DNA of 64,000 nt from Sthenelais limicola (taxonomy: Eukaryota; Annelida; Polychaeta; Phyllodocida; Sigalionidae): NCBI GenBank assembly GCA_942159475.1, contig OW804097.1:58300986-58364985 (forward strand), given 5' to 3'. Positions 1 to 10,853 of the stretch are shown in pieces; within the stretch, counting starts at the first letter, position 1, and the number at the start of each line of letters is the position of its first letter. The notes beneath the pieces were generated by a model. The model was not told the origin of the DNA. It made no database searches and was given only the letters and a program-made list of their open reading frames with translations. The position numbers and the translations under genes were made by a program.

Positions 1-385
1 CAACATTGAGGTCATCAATTATTTTAGTCTCTGCTTTAGGTGGTTAGCCTCCAGACTGCTCAAGACACTGACTAAACGAAGGTATAGCGTTAAGAAGATT
101 TAAAAGGGGTTACAAGGGTGTAAAGCAACAAATCCCCACCTTTCTCCCTCTACCCACGCTATAACTATACACCACACAGGGGATTATACACCAAACAGTT
201 CACTCCCAGGCCCAAAATGGAGGTTATTAACCCTTTTAGTTTCCACCATTGGTGGTTATAGCCTCTAGAATGCTTAAGGCAGTGACTATACACAAGTATA
301 GCGTTAAAAGGGGTTAAAAGGGGGCGTAGAGCAACAAATCCCCCCTCACCCCAGCAACCACCCACGCTATAATGATCATAATATC
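1..385 (+). repeat. tandem duplication carrying family D ends
   Basis: Two diverged units, about 1-175 and 207-385, have the same order of blocks: a family D end (TTAGTCTCTGC or equivalent, then GGTTATAGCCTC), GTATAGCGTTAA, AAAAGGGGTTA, AGCAACAAATCCCC and CCCACGCTATAA. The period is about 206 bp. The left unit may continue beyond the window. The 376-720 stretch to the right holds nothing I recognise apart from a G-rich run at 674-707. Confidence 0.55.
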
Positions 386-720
386 ACATCTCATGGGCTT
401 ATCTAAAAGTGTCCGGCCATTTGAGGGCAGGTTTGTGCCGGGTGTGATCTAGGCGACCCCAGGTTTTGATGCAGACCCAACCATGGGTAATTGTATTTAG
501 TTGTTTGACGACTGAATCAATCATCGCCGCCCGACCTGAGTGCAAAAGTTGATTATCGAACACCGGATAAAACGCGATCAATCGCTTTCCCTAAATCACC
601 GGCACTTGTATTGATGGCAGCACCTCGCTCTATGCAGAGTCTATACAGTGGGGGCCACAGGACAGAGGATTGGGGGGTTGGGGGCATGAGTGTGTTGGGA
701 GGGGGGTATTGTGATGATCA

Positions 721-920
721 GCTGATCAGAAAATGTACAATTGGCTCTGCACACTTAGTATATTCTGGTAAATATATCTGAACATGATGGTGCATCTGAA
801 TATATTTGGTAGTGTGTTGATTCAAATAATATGCTTGGTTATGTCGGACTATACTTATTTTGAACCTCATTCTTATCTCAGATTTGGGTTACTTCAAAGG
901 CTTCTTGAAGGCCCTGACCC
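721..920 (-). mobile_element. family A MITE copy
   Basis: Family A is the commonest element here: about 230-250 bp, non-coding, with ends GGGTCAGGTCG and CGACTTGACCC and sub-terminal inverted words AAAATGTACAATTCGCC and GATTGTACATTTTCTGA. Internal landmarks in order are CCTTCACCAATCCTCTCAAA, AATGAGGTTCAAAATACAGT, TACTCAGATATACCTAGTAT and TTTAGCAGAATTTACTAAAT. This copy is reversed, starts at TCAGAAAATGTACAA and has lost about 25 bases before its right end. The family could be Tc1/mariner- or hAT-like; target-site duplications are not clear enough to decide. Confidence 0.6.
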
Positions 921-1170
921 AGTTGCACAGGGGTCGGGGTGGGGGGTTGCTGCTTGCTGAGCTTCGGGTATTAGGGCATTATACAGTCATACTTCATGAA
1001 TAAGTTCTTTGCTAATCTATTTGCCCATGCTAAGTTAGGACATTTCTACCCTATAGGAATACAAAAATCAGCATTGTGTGTATAGCAATATGTTCTAAAA
1101 AAGTCTTATGGAACATAATTAACATAACGGGAATTCTATGATAAATGCTTATATTTTGACCGACGTTTAT

Positions 1171-1300
1171 GACAGTGCAGCTTTAAACATTCAACAGCAG
1201 CAGCATGTGAATGAATCCAGTCCTATAAGTCGTAATATGAGTAAATCTGGTAAGACGAATTTTAAGCATAAACCATCGAAGGTATAGTATTACAGGAACA
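1171..1300 (+). mobile_element. family B MITE right-end fragment (copy 1 of a direct pair)
   Basis: It has the family B landmarks AACAGCAGCAG, CAGTCCTATAAGTC and AATATGAGTAAAT, followed by TTTAAGCATAAACCAT. The same composite recurs at 1441-1600. Confidence 0.45.
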
Positions 1301-1440
1301 TAACAGGAGCATGGGAATATAACTAAAATGACATTTATGACAATATAACCCACGCCTATAGATATTGAACACATCGCAGGAAAGCATTTCCGCAAGCCCT
1401 CACGATATAAATATGCATGGAAATTCCTCTTTTTAAACTG

Positions 1441-1600
1441 GCACTTACAGTTCAACAAATAACAGCGGCAGAATATTGATGAATGCATTCCTATAAGTCA
1501 TAATATGAGTAAACTTTCAAAATGCAACTTTGAAACGAACATAAAAATGAGGCAACTTTAAGCATAAACCATATAAAGCATTGCATTGCAGGGACGGGTG
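1441..1600 (+). mobile_element. family B MITE right-end fragment (copy 2)
   Basis: It repeats the layout at 1171: AACAGCGGCAGAATATTGAT, CCTATAAGTCATAATATGAG, then TTTAAGCATAAACCAT. The shared sequence beyond the element end means a segment of about 270 bp was duplicated after insertion, rather than two independent insertions. Confidence 0.45.
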
Positions 1601-1853
1601 GATATAACTCTTAATGATAGAGGCCTAATGGTAAAAGCATGGCTAGGGAGCTTATAATGACCCAGCTATGAAGATGGATGTGAGCTGCTCTCTGCTAATG
1701 CTCAATGACTCATTATAGCTCACATGTTGTCCCACTACCAGACGTATTTAACGCGCCCAATATGCCGCGCAATATTGTTATGTATGGTGGCTCAAACAAT
1801 TCCTGATTATGACTTTCTGCTGTTAGAGAATATATTTTTAATGCTTGCTGTTC

Positions 1854-1866
1854 CCACCAGAGGGCT
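1854..1866 (+). promoter_or_regulatory. CTCF-like motif
   Basis: CCACCAGAGGGCT matches 12 of 13 positions of the bilaterian CTCF core CCASYAGRKGGCR. It lies in unclassified AT-rich sequence. Confidence 0.3.
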
Positions 1867-2269
1867 TTGTAGCTTTCACTGCGCATGACCGAAGTGACAG
1901 ATTATGTAATGGCGTTCCAAGAATCTTGGTTCAGGTATTTATACATCATAATTATTATTATATCTCTCTCAGTTTCAATAACTGTGTGTCGTCGTGCTCT
2001 GACTTATTAAGGCTGTACAGTAATTAATTAATATACATTACAGTATAGAAGTTATAATTGCTGGAGTGTATAACATATCTTTGTATCTACATCCCCGAAT
2101 TCATTTCAAATGTCACCAAGATAATAATGGGGGATACGGGTGAGAAGATAATGACATTTTCAAGCGAAATCCATGCATTCATGGAAAACAGAAAATAAAC
2201 CAAAATGGTATGGTCATGTTTATTTGGCCCAGCATTACATCCAGTAGATGCTATTTACAGCTCATCCTC

Positions 2270-2466
2270 ATACAAAGTGTATAAAAAACGTTATCAGTCT
2301 AGGCTCAAAGTTGAGAGAGTCCCTTCAAACTGAGGGAAGCTTCTCGCTTCAAACCGCAAAATGCCATTATAATCTCTTTGGGACCGCAAAATACCATTAT
2401 AATATAATTGGGAATCCTACTTCCGGGCAAGGGAAGCCATTAGCACAGTCGGCGTTCCATCACTAG
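2270..2466 (+). repeat. direct duplication, copy 1
   Basis: This block runs from AGTCTAGGCTCAAAGTTGAG through CCGCAAAATGCCATTATAAT to the GGCGTTCCATC region, and recurs at 3592-3770 in the same orientation. It has an internal doubling of the phrase ACCGCAAAATACCATTATAA. It has no recognised coding content. Confidence 0.6.
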
Positions 2467-3591
2467 CATATAATTTGTATCTTAGAGGGGTTTTGTTTTA
2501 GCCTAGACTGTTACAGACACATTCCATATGAGAGGTGCAATAAGTTGGGTGCTATAAGAATATTCATTTAGTACGCTACACTAAAAATAGCTCTGACGTT
2601 AGCTCTGCACTTCCGCGTCATGTAAACAAATGCTACAGGCATCTAGACAGTGTCAGCGGTGCATGGACTATCTCTGATACTGGTTTCATACTTTTTCAGT
2701 GATATCTGATGATACTTGATCAAGTTTTATGCCCATATAATAAATATAGAATGGAACTCACCGGCAATAATCAATTTATTTATTGGACTTGATTTGTGCA
2801 CATAAGCACTCTGCCTACGGTATCGTAGTTATGCAAATGAATCTCTTCCAATAAATTTTCGAATATGGGTGGCTCTTTCTATTCTCTCTATTTATAGATA
2901 TAAAGTTACCAATTATAAATGATATGGAAATAATCTTTTGGATTCAAACCTATAATAGATTATAATTATCGAAATATCCCACTGAACATCGGCACAAGTA
3001 TCAAAAAAAGAATTATAAATTACATAGTTTAGCTCCATATTGCTGGGCATGACACTTTAACAAACCTTTAAGAAACCTATCGTGATTACTAGTGTCCCAA
3101 CATTGGATAGCTTCGTGATGAATTACATACAACTTCTGAAATCTTAAAACAAAACCTCTCATGATTACAAATCTTTGCAATCGACGCAAATGCAATTTGC
3201 AATTGTAGAGTGGCCCTTTGAGCACAGGAAATCGTGACTAATGGTGTACAGTGACGGCGGTGGGATTGAAATGAAATGGAAAGGCTGGGAACATTCCATC
3301 TTATTATGCTCTCCTCCAGTCTCTTGTATTCTCCCGAGGGGTTGTGATCGATGAATTAAATCAGTAAATTCATGATGCATATATATTATAGGGGCATCTC
3401 TGTATTCCTAAATACATTGAACATACGTGTTCATTGTTGTTGTTAAAATATTCTTTTATTTAGGCAGAAGTTTAAAAATTGGATCAGTTAAAAAACCGCA
3501 TACCCACAAGTGTTAATATTCCCCACAGTTCATTTAAATGTTAGAAGCAAGCTCGAAAGTTACACAGTATACAAGGTAAAGTATATTCATA

Positions 3592-3770
3592 GTCTAGGCT
3601 CAATGTTGAGAGAATCCCTTCAAACTAAGGGAACGCCTCTCGCTCCAAACCGCAAAATGCCATTATAATACCATTTGGACCACAAAATACCATTATAATC
3701 CCATTAGGATGCCTACTCCTGAGCCAGAAGAGCCATTAGCGCAGTAGGCGTCCACCCATTGGCATACCAT
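3592..3770 (+). repeat. direct duplication, copy 2
   Basis: This is a diverged copy of the block at 2270, including the doubled CAAAATACCATTATAA phrase. The interval 2470-3590 between the copies holds no recognised element, only AT-rich sequence. Confidence 0.6.
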
Positions 3771-4244
3771 TCTTATCTCATCTGAGAGCCTCTGAGCCAC
3801 ATGCCGAAATGCCGAAAGAAAATTCCATGTTTGAGCAACCTTTCATAGTTATATCATAGGAAAGGCCTGTCTATTAGTATAGTGGTCTATCAAATACAAC
3901 ATGTTTAGAGTAACAATGTTAGACTACTTTCCACATCTATGGTAGAGCTGTTCTGACAGCTCAATTGAGTCCTGTGGAAGATTTTTATCAAATGTGTAAT
4001 GCATTCGGAAGGTTTCCTTCCATGTTCCTTCAATATCTATTTAGATTTCGGAGCTTCCTGTATCAAATAACTTAAAGTCCATTTGGTGATTGTTGATGTG
4101 AGAGTATCAGAACAATATTATTTTTATCAAAGATTCTTTACATGTATAAACAAAGAAGTGTTTTATATGCTTGGCAAATGAAGAATCACAGGAGTTGATG
4201 TAATTAGGAATTTCTGATCTGTCTCATATATATAACCTTTTGGG

Positions 4245-4345
4245 ACATATTATAGCATTAATGACTGACATTGAGGGGCTGCCGGTGAAATAATCCCGAG
4301 GTGAAGCACACAGTGCACCAGCGGCATGTACAACTAATGTATGTC
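4245..4345 (+). mobile_element. family D MITE left end
   Basis: ATTAATGACTGACATTGAGG, GGGGCTGC and a displaced GTGCACCAG match the left end of family D (see the copy at 16645). The matching right end, GTAATCCTTGTAATCACTGCC, is at about 4648. Confidence 0.35.
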
Positions 4346-4634
4346 GTGTAAAGATAGTTTGTACTATACCAGTTGTACGCTTAAAAATTAAAACCCCTTG
4401 GTATGTATCCCTTATCCTTAGACCTTAGCACTATCATATACTTGATGTTTACAACTGGTCCCAGTGCCTGTATGTATACTAACTATTAACTCCCTCCTAT
4501 AGTCTTAGTCACATGGAACTAAGAAAGTAATATCAAGTCAGGGATGAACTGGAAGACCTGAATCAATTTAAGATCTTCGCAACCCATTTGCATACCATCT
4601 TAGCAAATAAAGAATATTTTAATTTCAACTAATG

Positions 4635-4735
4635 CCAAAAGTGGGGATTAGTAATCCTTGTAATCACTGCCTTAGACTATTAAAACCCCAATACGTTCAA
4701 TACAGTGATTAAACACTATCATATATGCCAGGAAA
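4635..4735 (+). mobile_element. family D MITE right end
   Basis: GGGGATTAGTAATCC, TTGTAATCACTGCCTTAG and CAGTGATTAAACACTATCAT match the family D right end. About 290 bp of other sequence separates it from the left end at 4245, which suggests an internal insertion. Confidence 0.35.
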
Positions 4736-5091
4736 AAGAGCAAGGCATTGACTAAAATGACTCAATGTCATGACACAATTAGGACTCTATTATTATATTC
4801 GACCTCCCGTCTCTCATACCATGTTTATAAAGGTTTAGACGAGGCAATAATAGGCTAGGTAGGTCGGGCAGGCGGGTGGGTGTAGGGCCTGGAGGCTTGG
4901 GTGCTTGGAGGACGCCCTGGAGGGCAGGACATGGGATTCCACTCACAGACACAAAGGCGGCCTGAAAGATCAATTGAGGACTAGCCCTGTAATCAGGGAC
5001 ATGGTGTACTGTAGTGACAACCGTGATATCCCCTCCACCCCACCCCAACCCCCTCCACCATCACACCCCCAACCCCCTCAACTTCAAGGTC

Positions 5092-5185
5092 TTATATAAA
5101 TATATAACAGCAGCCAGGAGAATATTGATAAGTTCAGTCCTATGAGTCATAATATAATTACATTTGGTGAGATTTGATCACTTAC
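5092..5185 (+). mobile_element. family B MITE fragment
   Basis: ATATATAACAGCAGCC, GAATATTGATAAGTTCAGTC and GAGTCATAATATAA are family B right-half landmarks. A C-rich tract at 5034-5085 precedes it, and another fragment with TACATTTGGTGAGAT is at 5391-5458. Confidence 0.4.
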
Positions 5186-5605
5186 TATATCGATATACCC
5201 ATATCTTATGTTAATTTTAAAGTATTTGTAAATTTATGTGAACTTATTGCCACTAAAAATCTTTCGATGCTGTAAAATATATAGAAATTACTAGAAATCA
5301 GCGAATTCTGAGAATACTGTACTTGTACATAATGTTTTGTCTGAATAAAAATCTTAAATACAAATACATACTATACCTCTCGGCCGACTCTACTTTAAAT
5401 TCTTATATAAACATGAATACATTTGGTGAGATGTTGTTGTTGCAATGAGAATGCAACATGGAATTAAGGATCCTTCCGACAAGTAAGATAATAAGATAAT
5501 AAGATAATCTTATCCATCCAACATAACATTTAACTGAAATACCAAATGTTATCAAATATCAACATCGCGATGCCAGCAGCCATAGCTTATGAATAGGTAT
5601 GTCTG

Positions 5606-5717
5606 AACCTCCATCATAACAATCCGCCACACACGAATTATAGACGTTTGACATTTCAGTACGGAATTTCTTATTACGTCTATAATTCGTGTGTGGCGGA
5701 TTGTTATGATGGAGGTC
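5606..5717. repeat. perfect 41-bp hairpin (fold-back element)
   Basis: The arm at 5607-5647 is the exact reverse complement of 5676-5716, with a 28-nt spacer. The arm includes CATAACAATCCGCCACACAC. Perfect pairing over 41 bp points to a recent fold-back MITE or inverted duplication rather than a microRNA precursor, which normally shows bulges and shorter pairing. Confidence 0.7.
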
Positions 5718-5804
5718 CTATAGATCTGACCGGGGAAAATAGTTCCAAACTTTATTTCATTTGTTAATTGTGATGAATTCAGATGAAATGAAAATACTTT
5801 TTAG

Positions 5805-5933
5805 CTTTCCTAAATGTTAGCATCGTTGGAATCCATTTAATCCCATCTTTTCAAATATGACGGTATCTCAAAATCAATTTGTTGTACTCACGGCTCATGT
5901 TTCTGTGACACATCAAATAATATGTGTCTGGCC
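5805..5933 (-). mobile_element. family C MITE fragment
   Basis: Family C is about 370-460 bp with inverted ends containing GTGTCACAGAAAAATGAGTC and TTAAGTCGCAAAA. Inner landmarks are AAATACCATCATATTTGAAA, GATTCTAATGATGTTAACAT, CATTCCTACGAAGAG and CACATTTGAAAAATATCATT. This reversed piece has TAGCATCGTTGGAATCC, TTTTCAAATATGACGGTATC and TTTCTGTGACACATCA. It may be Tc1/mariner-like, but this is unproven. Confidence 0.5.
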
Positions 5934-5934
5934 A

Positions 5935-7090
5935 TGATTCACTCTACCCTTCTGTAGATGATATCAGCGTATATAAATTTCAGGAATGTAACCTTTACTT
6001 GTGGGCTGTGACATTTTACATTGTGGTTGTGTCTTGTTCTTCAATACCATCCTATTCACAAGTCTGATGATGCTCACGCAGACATGCTAGCCATAATCTT
6101 ATGAATGAACCCCAACGAGAAAAAGAAAAGTTGGGACGGCCTGAAAAAACCCCTCAAAATCACCAATAATTGGAGGGAATGATGTAAGGTACAAATGTGA
6201 TTGATTGTATTGATGTGTAAATCACCAAATCTGATGTGTTCATTAGGCAGTGTTGGTTGTAAATCCAGCTGATATATAATAATGAGTGATGCTATAGCTT
6301 CTAGCTATCAAGGTGCACTTACAGCTTGTCTTTTATTTGCGAACTCATATATGTATTGTTTTTAATAGGCCAACAAAAAAATTACAAAAATTAGTGATCA
6401 TGATTGTGATTGAAATATGATGTATTTGTAACATAAGCATGTCTTAGAATAACATACTGAGCTGATTTATTAGTTGAAATGACTCGGTGTAATATGAACT
6501 ATTCAGCAGAGATCGATGACTGCTTAAATTATAGATAGTGTGATTAATCAAATTAAAATGGTAATAATAATGACTGTACGACCAACTAAGGTCCTAATGA
6601 CTATCAAATTAGTATGAAAATTTATGAGTTAGAAATAGTAATTTAAATGCTTTTGTTTTGAACTTGGCGAATGAGAATTATCATTGAATGAAACTTTGTC
6701 CAATAAAATCTTTTAAAAAAAATAATCGTGCAGCTAGAGCAAGGGGGAGAAATGAGGCAGACAGACAGGTACAGTGCATGCTAGGAAGGATTCAGTTCTT
6801 ATATGCGCCTGACATACAGAATATTTAGCAACATTTTTATTGAAATCGCAAGAATGTTTTCACTAATAGCACAGCTTGTATAAATAATTATGAAAACCAA
6901 ATACGTCAAAGAAAAGATTGAGGCCTGTGTCATGGAAACATGTATAACACATGGATTTCAATGAGATCCTGTTAGATACCTCATGCTGAACATGACATCT
7001 TTCCTTTAGATCTTACACTGACATACAACTTCCATAATTCCATGCAAAAAGAGTTTAAGATGGCGGACAGGCAAATGCCTTATTGGCAGC
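5935..7090. other. AT-rich stretch, nothing recognised
   Basis: There are no repeats of the recognised families, no convincing splice-site pairs and no CpG clustering. Confidence 0.4.
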
Positions 7091-7097
7091 TAAAACC

Positions 7098-7178
7098 ATT
7101 TGGTAAATTCGGCTAAATTCGGCTGAAAAAAGGTACATACTAGGTATATTTGGATATATTTGGTATTGCGTTGGGCTC
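7098..7178 (-). mobile_element. family A MITE fragment
   Basis: TTTGGTAAATTCGGCTAAAT, CATACTAGGTATATTTGGAT and TTTGGTATTGCGTTG give the reversed right half of family A. Both termini are missing. From 7180 to 8340 I see nothing classifiable. Confidence 0.4.
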
Positions 7179-8337
7179 TGAAGCTAGACTTAAGCACCGG
7201 AACCGAATCTCTGTCACTGGATTTTCTTCTTCCTAGACTGAAGCACCGATGAGCAATAATAATAGAAACTGAAAGAACTACTAAGTAGAAGTCGTCGTCC
7301 TATTCTGTACATTGTGTCAGAATACAAATTGAATATTACATATATAAACCAACACAGCAACGAACTTTGGCGGGTTGCCGCAATTAAGACTGAGGACATT
7401 TATGAAACCCTGGTCCTCCTCAATTTTAAACTATTGACCATCAGATGGGTAGAAAAGGAATCGAACAAAATATTTAAAATCTGTAGTTTTTGACTGCTGT
7501 TTGCTGAGAGTACAACTTGAAGCTACAATGTCTAGAATAGAAGCCAGATTAAACCAATGACAACTGGTGTTGCAAGAGCTCTCTTCCTGCCAACAAGGAA
7601 CGCCTGTCACGGAAAGAAGTGATGTGGACTGTAATTGGCTGGCGAGTGCCACCATCGGTCAGCCTCGACCAATTAGAAATCAGAATACATCAAGCGTTAG
7701 GGACAGAGAAGGAAGGATGGGCGAGAGGCTGCATAGAAAGGAGATGTTTTTCCGGCAGATGATCTTGTTGCCTTGAATGAAAAGCAAGCTAATAGAAAAG
7801 TTAAATCTAAACTTATATCTGTGACCCAACACCCCAAAAACAGGCTCTTCTCGCTCAAGTCCACGTTGAGCTACAGCCATGCAAAGGCAGAAAATCACTA
7901 TTTCATCAATATTGAGTTAAGAGTTTTGCCATCAAGTTTCATATCTAAATGACCATCTCCCAAAGTTTCAACTTTAAAATAGTTCTAGAAATGTTATAAA
8001 TGTTCATTTCAAAATTAGTTAACTAATTATCATCATGCACAAGTGGATTCAATTAAGGGAAAATCAACCAAACGTATTATAGATGTAACATTGCCATTAT
8101 GAAGGACCATCTTTGTAGTCATTTTTCTCAGTTTTGATACCGGTGACAGCTTCTGACATTTCTGGTCATAACTCTTGAACTAATAAACATAGGCTCAAAA
8201 TCTAAACGACATTGTACAGCTAAAGCTGCTGACCTCGTCTTGAATATTAAGATATCTAGGAATCTTCAAAAATCGAGAAGAGCCTGGTTTTGGAGTGTTG
8301 GGTATTCTGTACTCTCAGTTTACGTCGGTCAAAATGA

Positions 8338-8432
8338 AAATATATTCTACGTTTTGTTCCAGGCATTTCCAACCCATCTAAAGATCATTTGACCAACATT
8401 TTGGAGGATTTTGTGCAGTTATTCTTGCTTCT
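8338..8432 (+). mobile_element. family B MITE fragment
   Basis: It has TTCCAACCCATCTAAAG, ATCATTTGACCAACATTTTG and GGAGGATTTTGTGCAG, the left-middle of family B. Family C begins about 45 bp to the right. Confidence 0.5.
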
Positions 8433-8477
8433 CCTTCTCATTAAAAAAATTATGGCATTGGAAAATCGACTGCTCCT

Positions 8478-8845
8478 GAAAAAAAAAGTATTTTGAAATA
8501 CCATCATTATATCTTAAAAGATGAGACCAGGCGGATTCCGACGAGGTTAATATGATTTGTATATCTAATAACTTCTATGTTTGTTTGAAAACATTTTTAG
8601 AAAAATGGTTATCTATATCTCTGTTTGGACAATTAGGAGTAGTGAAAATATATTACTTTAGGATATCCTTTCAAATGCATCTATTCAATACAAAGTGTTG
8701 CAATTTGGCACACACATTTAGACGACCGGGAGGACCAAATAACGCTAAAAAGAAAATCATTCCTACAAAGTGTTTTTGTGAAAAAGACATTTGAAAACTA
8801 TCATTTTCTGCGACTTGACACAAATGAGCATGTACAACATAATTT
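8478..8845 (+). mobile_element. family C MITE, near full length
   Basis: It runs from TATTTTGAAATACCATCATT through CGGATTCCGACGAGGTTAAT, TTTAGGATATCC and ATCATTCCTACAAAG to ACATTTGAAAACTATCATTT and CTGCGACTTGACAC. The left terminus is degraded. An 80-codon open frame inside is fortuitous. Confidence 0.6.
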
Positions 8846-8869
8846 GTCGCCCTTGCCTTACCAACTAAA

Positions 8870-9130
8870 ACGCCCGCAGTTGCCAGGAGTCTGTCACCAT
8901 AAATGCCAGGTCACGTGGGTCTTGTTGCCATGACAACTTCATCATATCTACCCCATTCCTCCTGATACCCATTAATACCTGTTGTACGCGGTAGAGGGCG
9001 TGGATTAAAGTGGGGTTGAGAGGGGGCTGGCAGCTGGATCTAGGCCGGGATAGAGTGGGATAAGGTCCGGCTTAGTATTTAATCCCTTCCCAGGCTCACC
9101 CCTGCCTCCCTGAGCTAAAAACAGACGTGA
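8870..9130. promoter_or_regulatory. low-repeat island with RFX X-box and E-box
   Basis: This GC-richer stretch shows none of the recognised repeat families. It contains CACGTG at 8912-8917 and, 6 bases on, GTTGCCATGACAAC at 8924-8937, which matches the RFX X-box consensus RYYNYY-NN-RRNRAC at all defined positions. Further right are GGATTAAA near 9001, GGTAGAGGGCGTGG near 8990 and TTTAATCCC near 9079. It is a candidate cis-regulatory module. Confidence 0.35.
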
Positions 9131-9290
9131 TGTCATTATGAGATGACGTTGGTAGCGTCTGTAATGAATGATTACTTTTTGATAATGGTTTGTAGTGATC
9201 TGTGTTTAAACATTGAATAGATGGGTGAATAGGTGAATTTGGGTCCAGTGGGAGTTACTCAAATGGTTTCAATTTTAGCATTGGTTACAT

Positions 9291-9396
9291 GGGCCAGTTC
9301 GTTAGCAAATGTAGAATCAGCAGCTCTACACATTAATTTTATTAAATTCAGCTAAATTATAGTAAATGATAAATACTAGCTATGTACGTTTGTATA
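9291..9396 (-). mobile_element. family A MITE fragment
   Basis: AAATGTAGAATCAGCAGCTC, AATTCAGCTAAATTA and TGATAAATACTAGCTAT form the reversed right half. It abuts the family B copy that follows. Confidence 0.45.
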
Positions 9397-9494
9397 TTAT
9401 GTGTCTGTAAAATTCCTATTGGCCTCTCAAATTGCTTTGTTTACATTCCACATTATTCAATCTCATTCTATCATAGGCCACCATATTCTTATGT

Positions 9495-9765
9495 ATGAAA
9501 GCTGCACCCTAAAATCAGTAAAGACACCAGAAGATTTCCTACACTTTCTTCCATTATTTTCCAAAAGGTCATTTCACCAACATTTTGGAGGATTGTGTCC
9601 ATTTGCATTTACTAACAGGCTTCTAAAACGTCCGCATTTGTATTTTGAGGACCCGCCCGAATCCTTTTCTGTGATGCCTGAACTTATTATCGCTCACCGG
9701 CGGCAGTATTCACACGGTGATTAGACAGCAAATTCTTGTATAAACATAGGCCTTTGTATAAAGAT
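9495..9765 (+). mobile_element. family B MITE, partial
   Basis: Family B is about 350-370 bp with inverted ends AAAGCTGCATTCTCAGCTA and TAGCTGAGAATGCAGCTTTA. This copy shows TTTCACCAACATTTTGGAGG, TTCTAAAACGTCCGCATTTG, GAGGACCCGCCCGAATCC, TTATTATCGCTCACCGG and AAATTCTTGTATAAACAT. The right third is missing. A 107-codon open frame here is repeat-derived. Confidence 0.55.
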
Positions 9766-10049
9766 TTCATAGATTCGACATGCTTGCAATGTTTACTAAA
9801 TTCTCTCATGTTATTAACCATGTCTCCATAGGTTGTTGATGACCTATTAACGACCTTGACCTATATTTTCACCCCAACCTCTGTAATATTTATTACCTCA
9901 GCAAAAACCCTAATTGCATGCTTACGCCTTCCCACCTGAAACCAGCATTTCCTGCTTTCAAGAAAGCAGCGGAAGAAAACACTAAAACCACCGGCGTATG
10001 GTTGACTAATAACAGGCCACGCTGGCAAAATGCGTTTATTGTTTTCATA

Positions 10050-10063
10050 AATGCCATGGCAAC
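10050..10063 (-). promoter_or_regulatory. RFX-like core motif
   Basis: CCATGGCAAC at 10054-10063 is the reverse complement of GTTGCCATGG, the strong half and centre of the RFX X-box. It lies about 90 bp left of the CpG-dense patch at 10140. Confidence 0.3.
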
Positions 10064-10139
10064 ATTAGCGTGGAGGATCATGGGTAACATACATGCATAA
10101 GTGCACCATCTCCTGGGAGGATATGGCAACACTTTCTCC

Positions 10140-10308
10140 TGCGGGTAACATCAGCGCAGAGAGACGTGCACATTTCCGGTGTAGACCGCATGCGCATGGG
10201 CGATTTAATTGGTTCAATTTGCGCAGGTTTGGCGGAAGTGATAGAGGTACGCACGTCATGTAGTTACTCGTCTGCGGTGTGCTCGTCATTATGCTTGCGG
10301 CAAAACAG
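10140..10308 (+). promoter_or_regulatory. CpG-dense putative promoter with possible first exon
   Basis: About 15 CpG dinucleotides fall in roughly 180 bp, far denser than the surrounding AT-rich sequence. Visible sites include an NRF1-like core (GCATGCGCA near 10188), an ETS-like GCGGAAGTG near 10232, an inverted CCAAT (ATTGG near 10209) and a CRE half-site (CACGTCAT near 10253). In known animal promoters this combination marks broad, TATA-less, housekeeping-type starts. At the right edge an ATG at 10291 is followed in frame by five codons and then CAG|GTGAAA at 10308/10309, a plausible first-exon donor. An inverted RFX-like core lies 90 bp upstream. Direction is uncertain because such promoters are often bidirectional; + is chosen because the exon candidates downstream are on +. 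It could instead be an enhancer or an unmethylated CpG patch. Confidence 0.4.
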
Positions 10309-10539
10309 GTGAAACTGTTTTCTGACACGGTATGCTTGTAGTTGCATGTTTTGGAAGTGATTCTGTATCATTCTTGGTGGCGTTACCTTTTTGTGATTTG
10401 CAGGAGGCATCATGCGTTTAGTTTTGTTTCTAATGCGACGTTTTGACATTCAACATTTTGACAAGAATGTAGTTTCTGGTACACTATGCCAAGATTGGGG
10501 GTTGTACAAGCTGTTCTCTTAGTTTTCCCAATGAGAAAA

Positions 10540-10780
10540 TAAGTTTCAAACAGTTGGTGAGTGAGTGAGTGAGTGAGATTGGTTTCTTTACGCCCTTATC
10601 AACACATTTAATATGGTTATATCAAGGGCGGGAGAGCTGAGAGGGAGGCAGTTCATGATCATACACAGGAAATAGCGATAGAGAAAAAGGGAGAGAGAGA
10701 CAGAGAAAAGAGACAGAAAGGCACTGTATGGTCATACCCAGGACCAGTCAAACAGTTGGTGAAATATGTAGATAACTAAA
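10540..10780 (+). repeat. dispersed repeat J, copy 1
   Basis: It contains (GTGA)n at 10557-10577, then CCCTTATCAACACATTTAAT, ATGGTTATATCAAGGGCGGG, AGAGCTGAGAGGGAGG, an AGAGAGA tract and TCATACCCAGGACCAG. A second copy lies at 43742-43935 in the same order and orientation. It resembles a retroelement 3' region, but no coding remnant is visible. Confidence 0.55.
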
Positions 10781-10853
10781 AGGATGTGCAGGACCTCAAC
10801 GAGTTGCCATACCAAATAGTAACCTGTGAGAAAAGGTGGAAATGAAGGTAAAA

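Noticed and set aside
5606..5717. MicroRNA precursor
   Set aside because: The 41-bp perfect stem has no bulges and no known miRNA seed; a fold-back repeat is more likely. The same reasoning applies to 28252-28405.
10264..10449. Basic 61-codon minus-strand open frame (Lys/Arg-rich start)
   Set aside because: Its 3' part overlaps the putative promoter, no upstream exon or promoter is visible on that strand, and no family is recognised.
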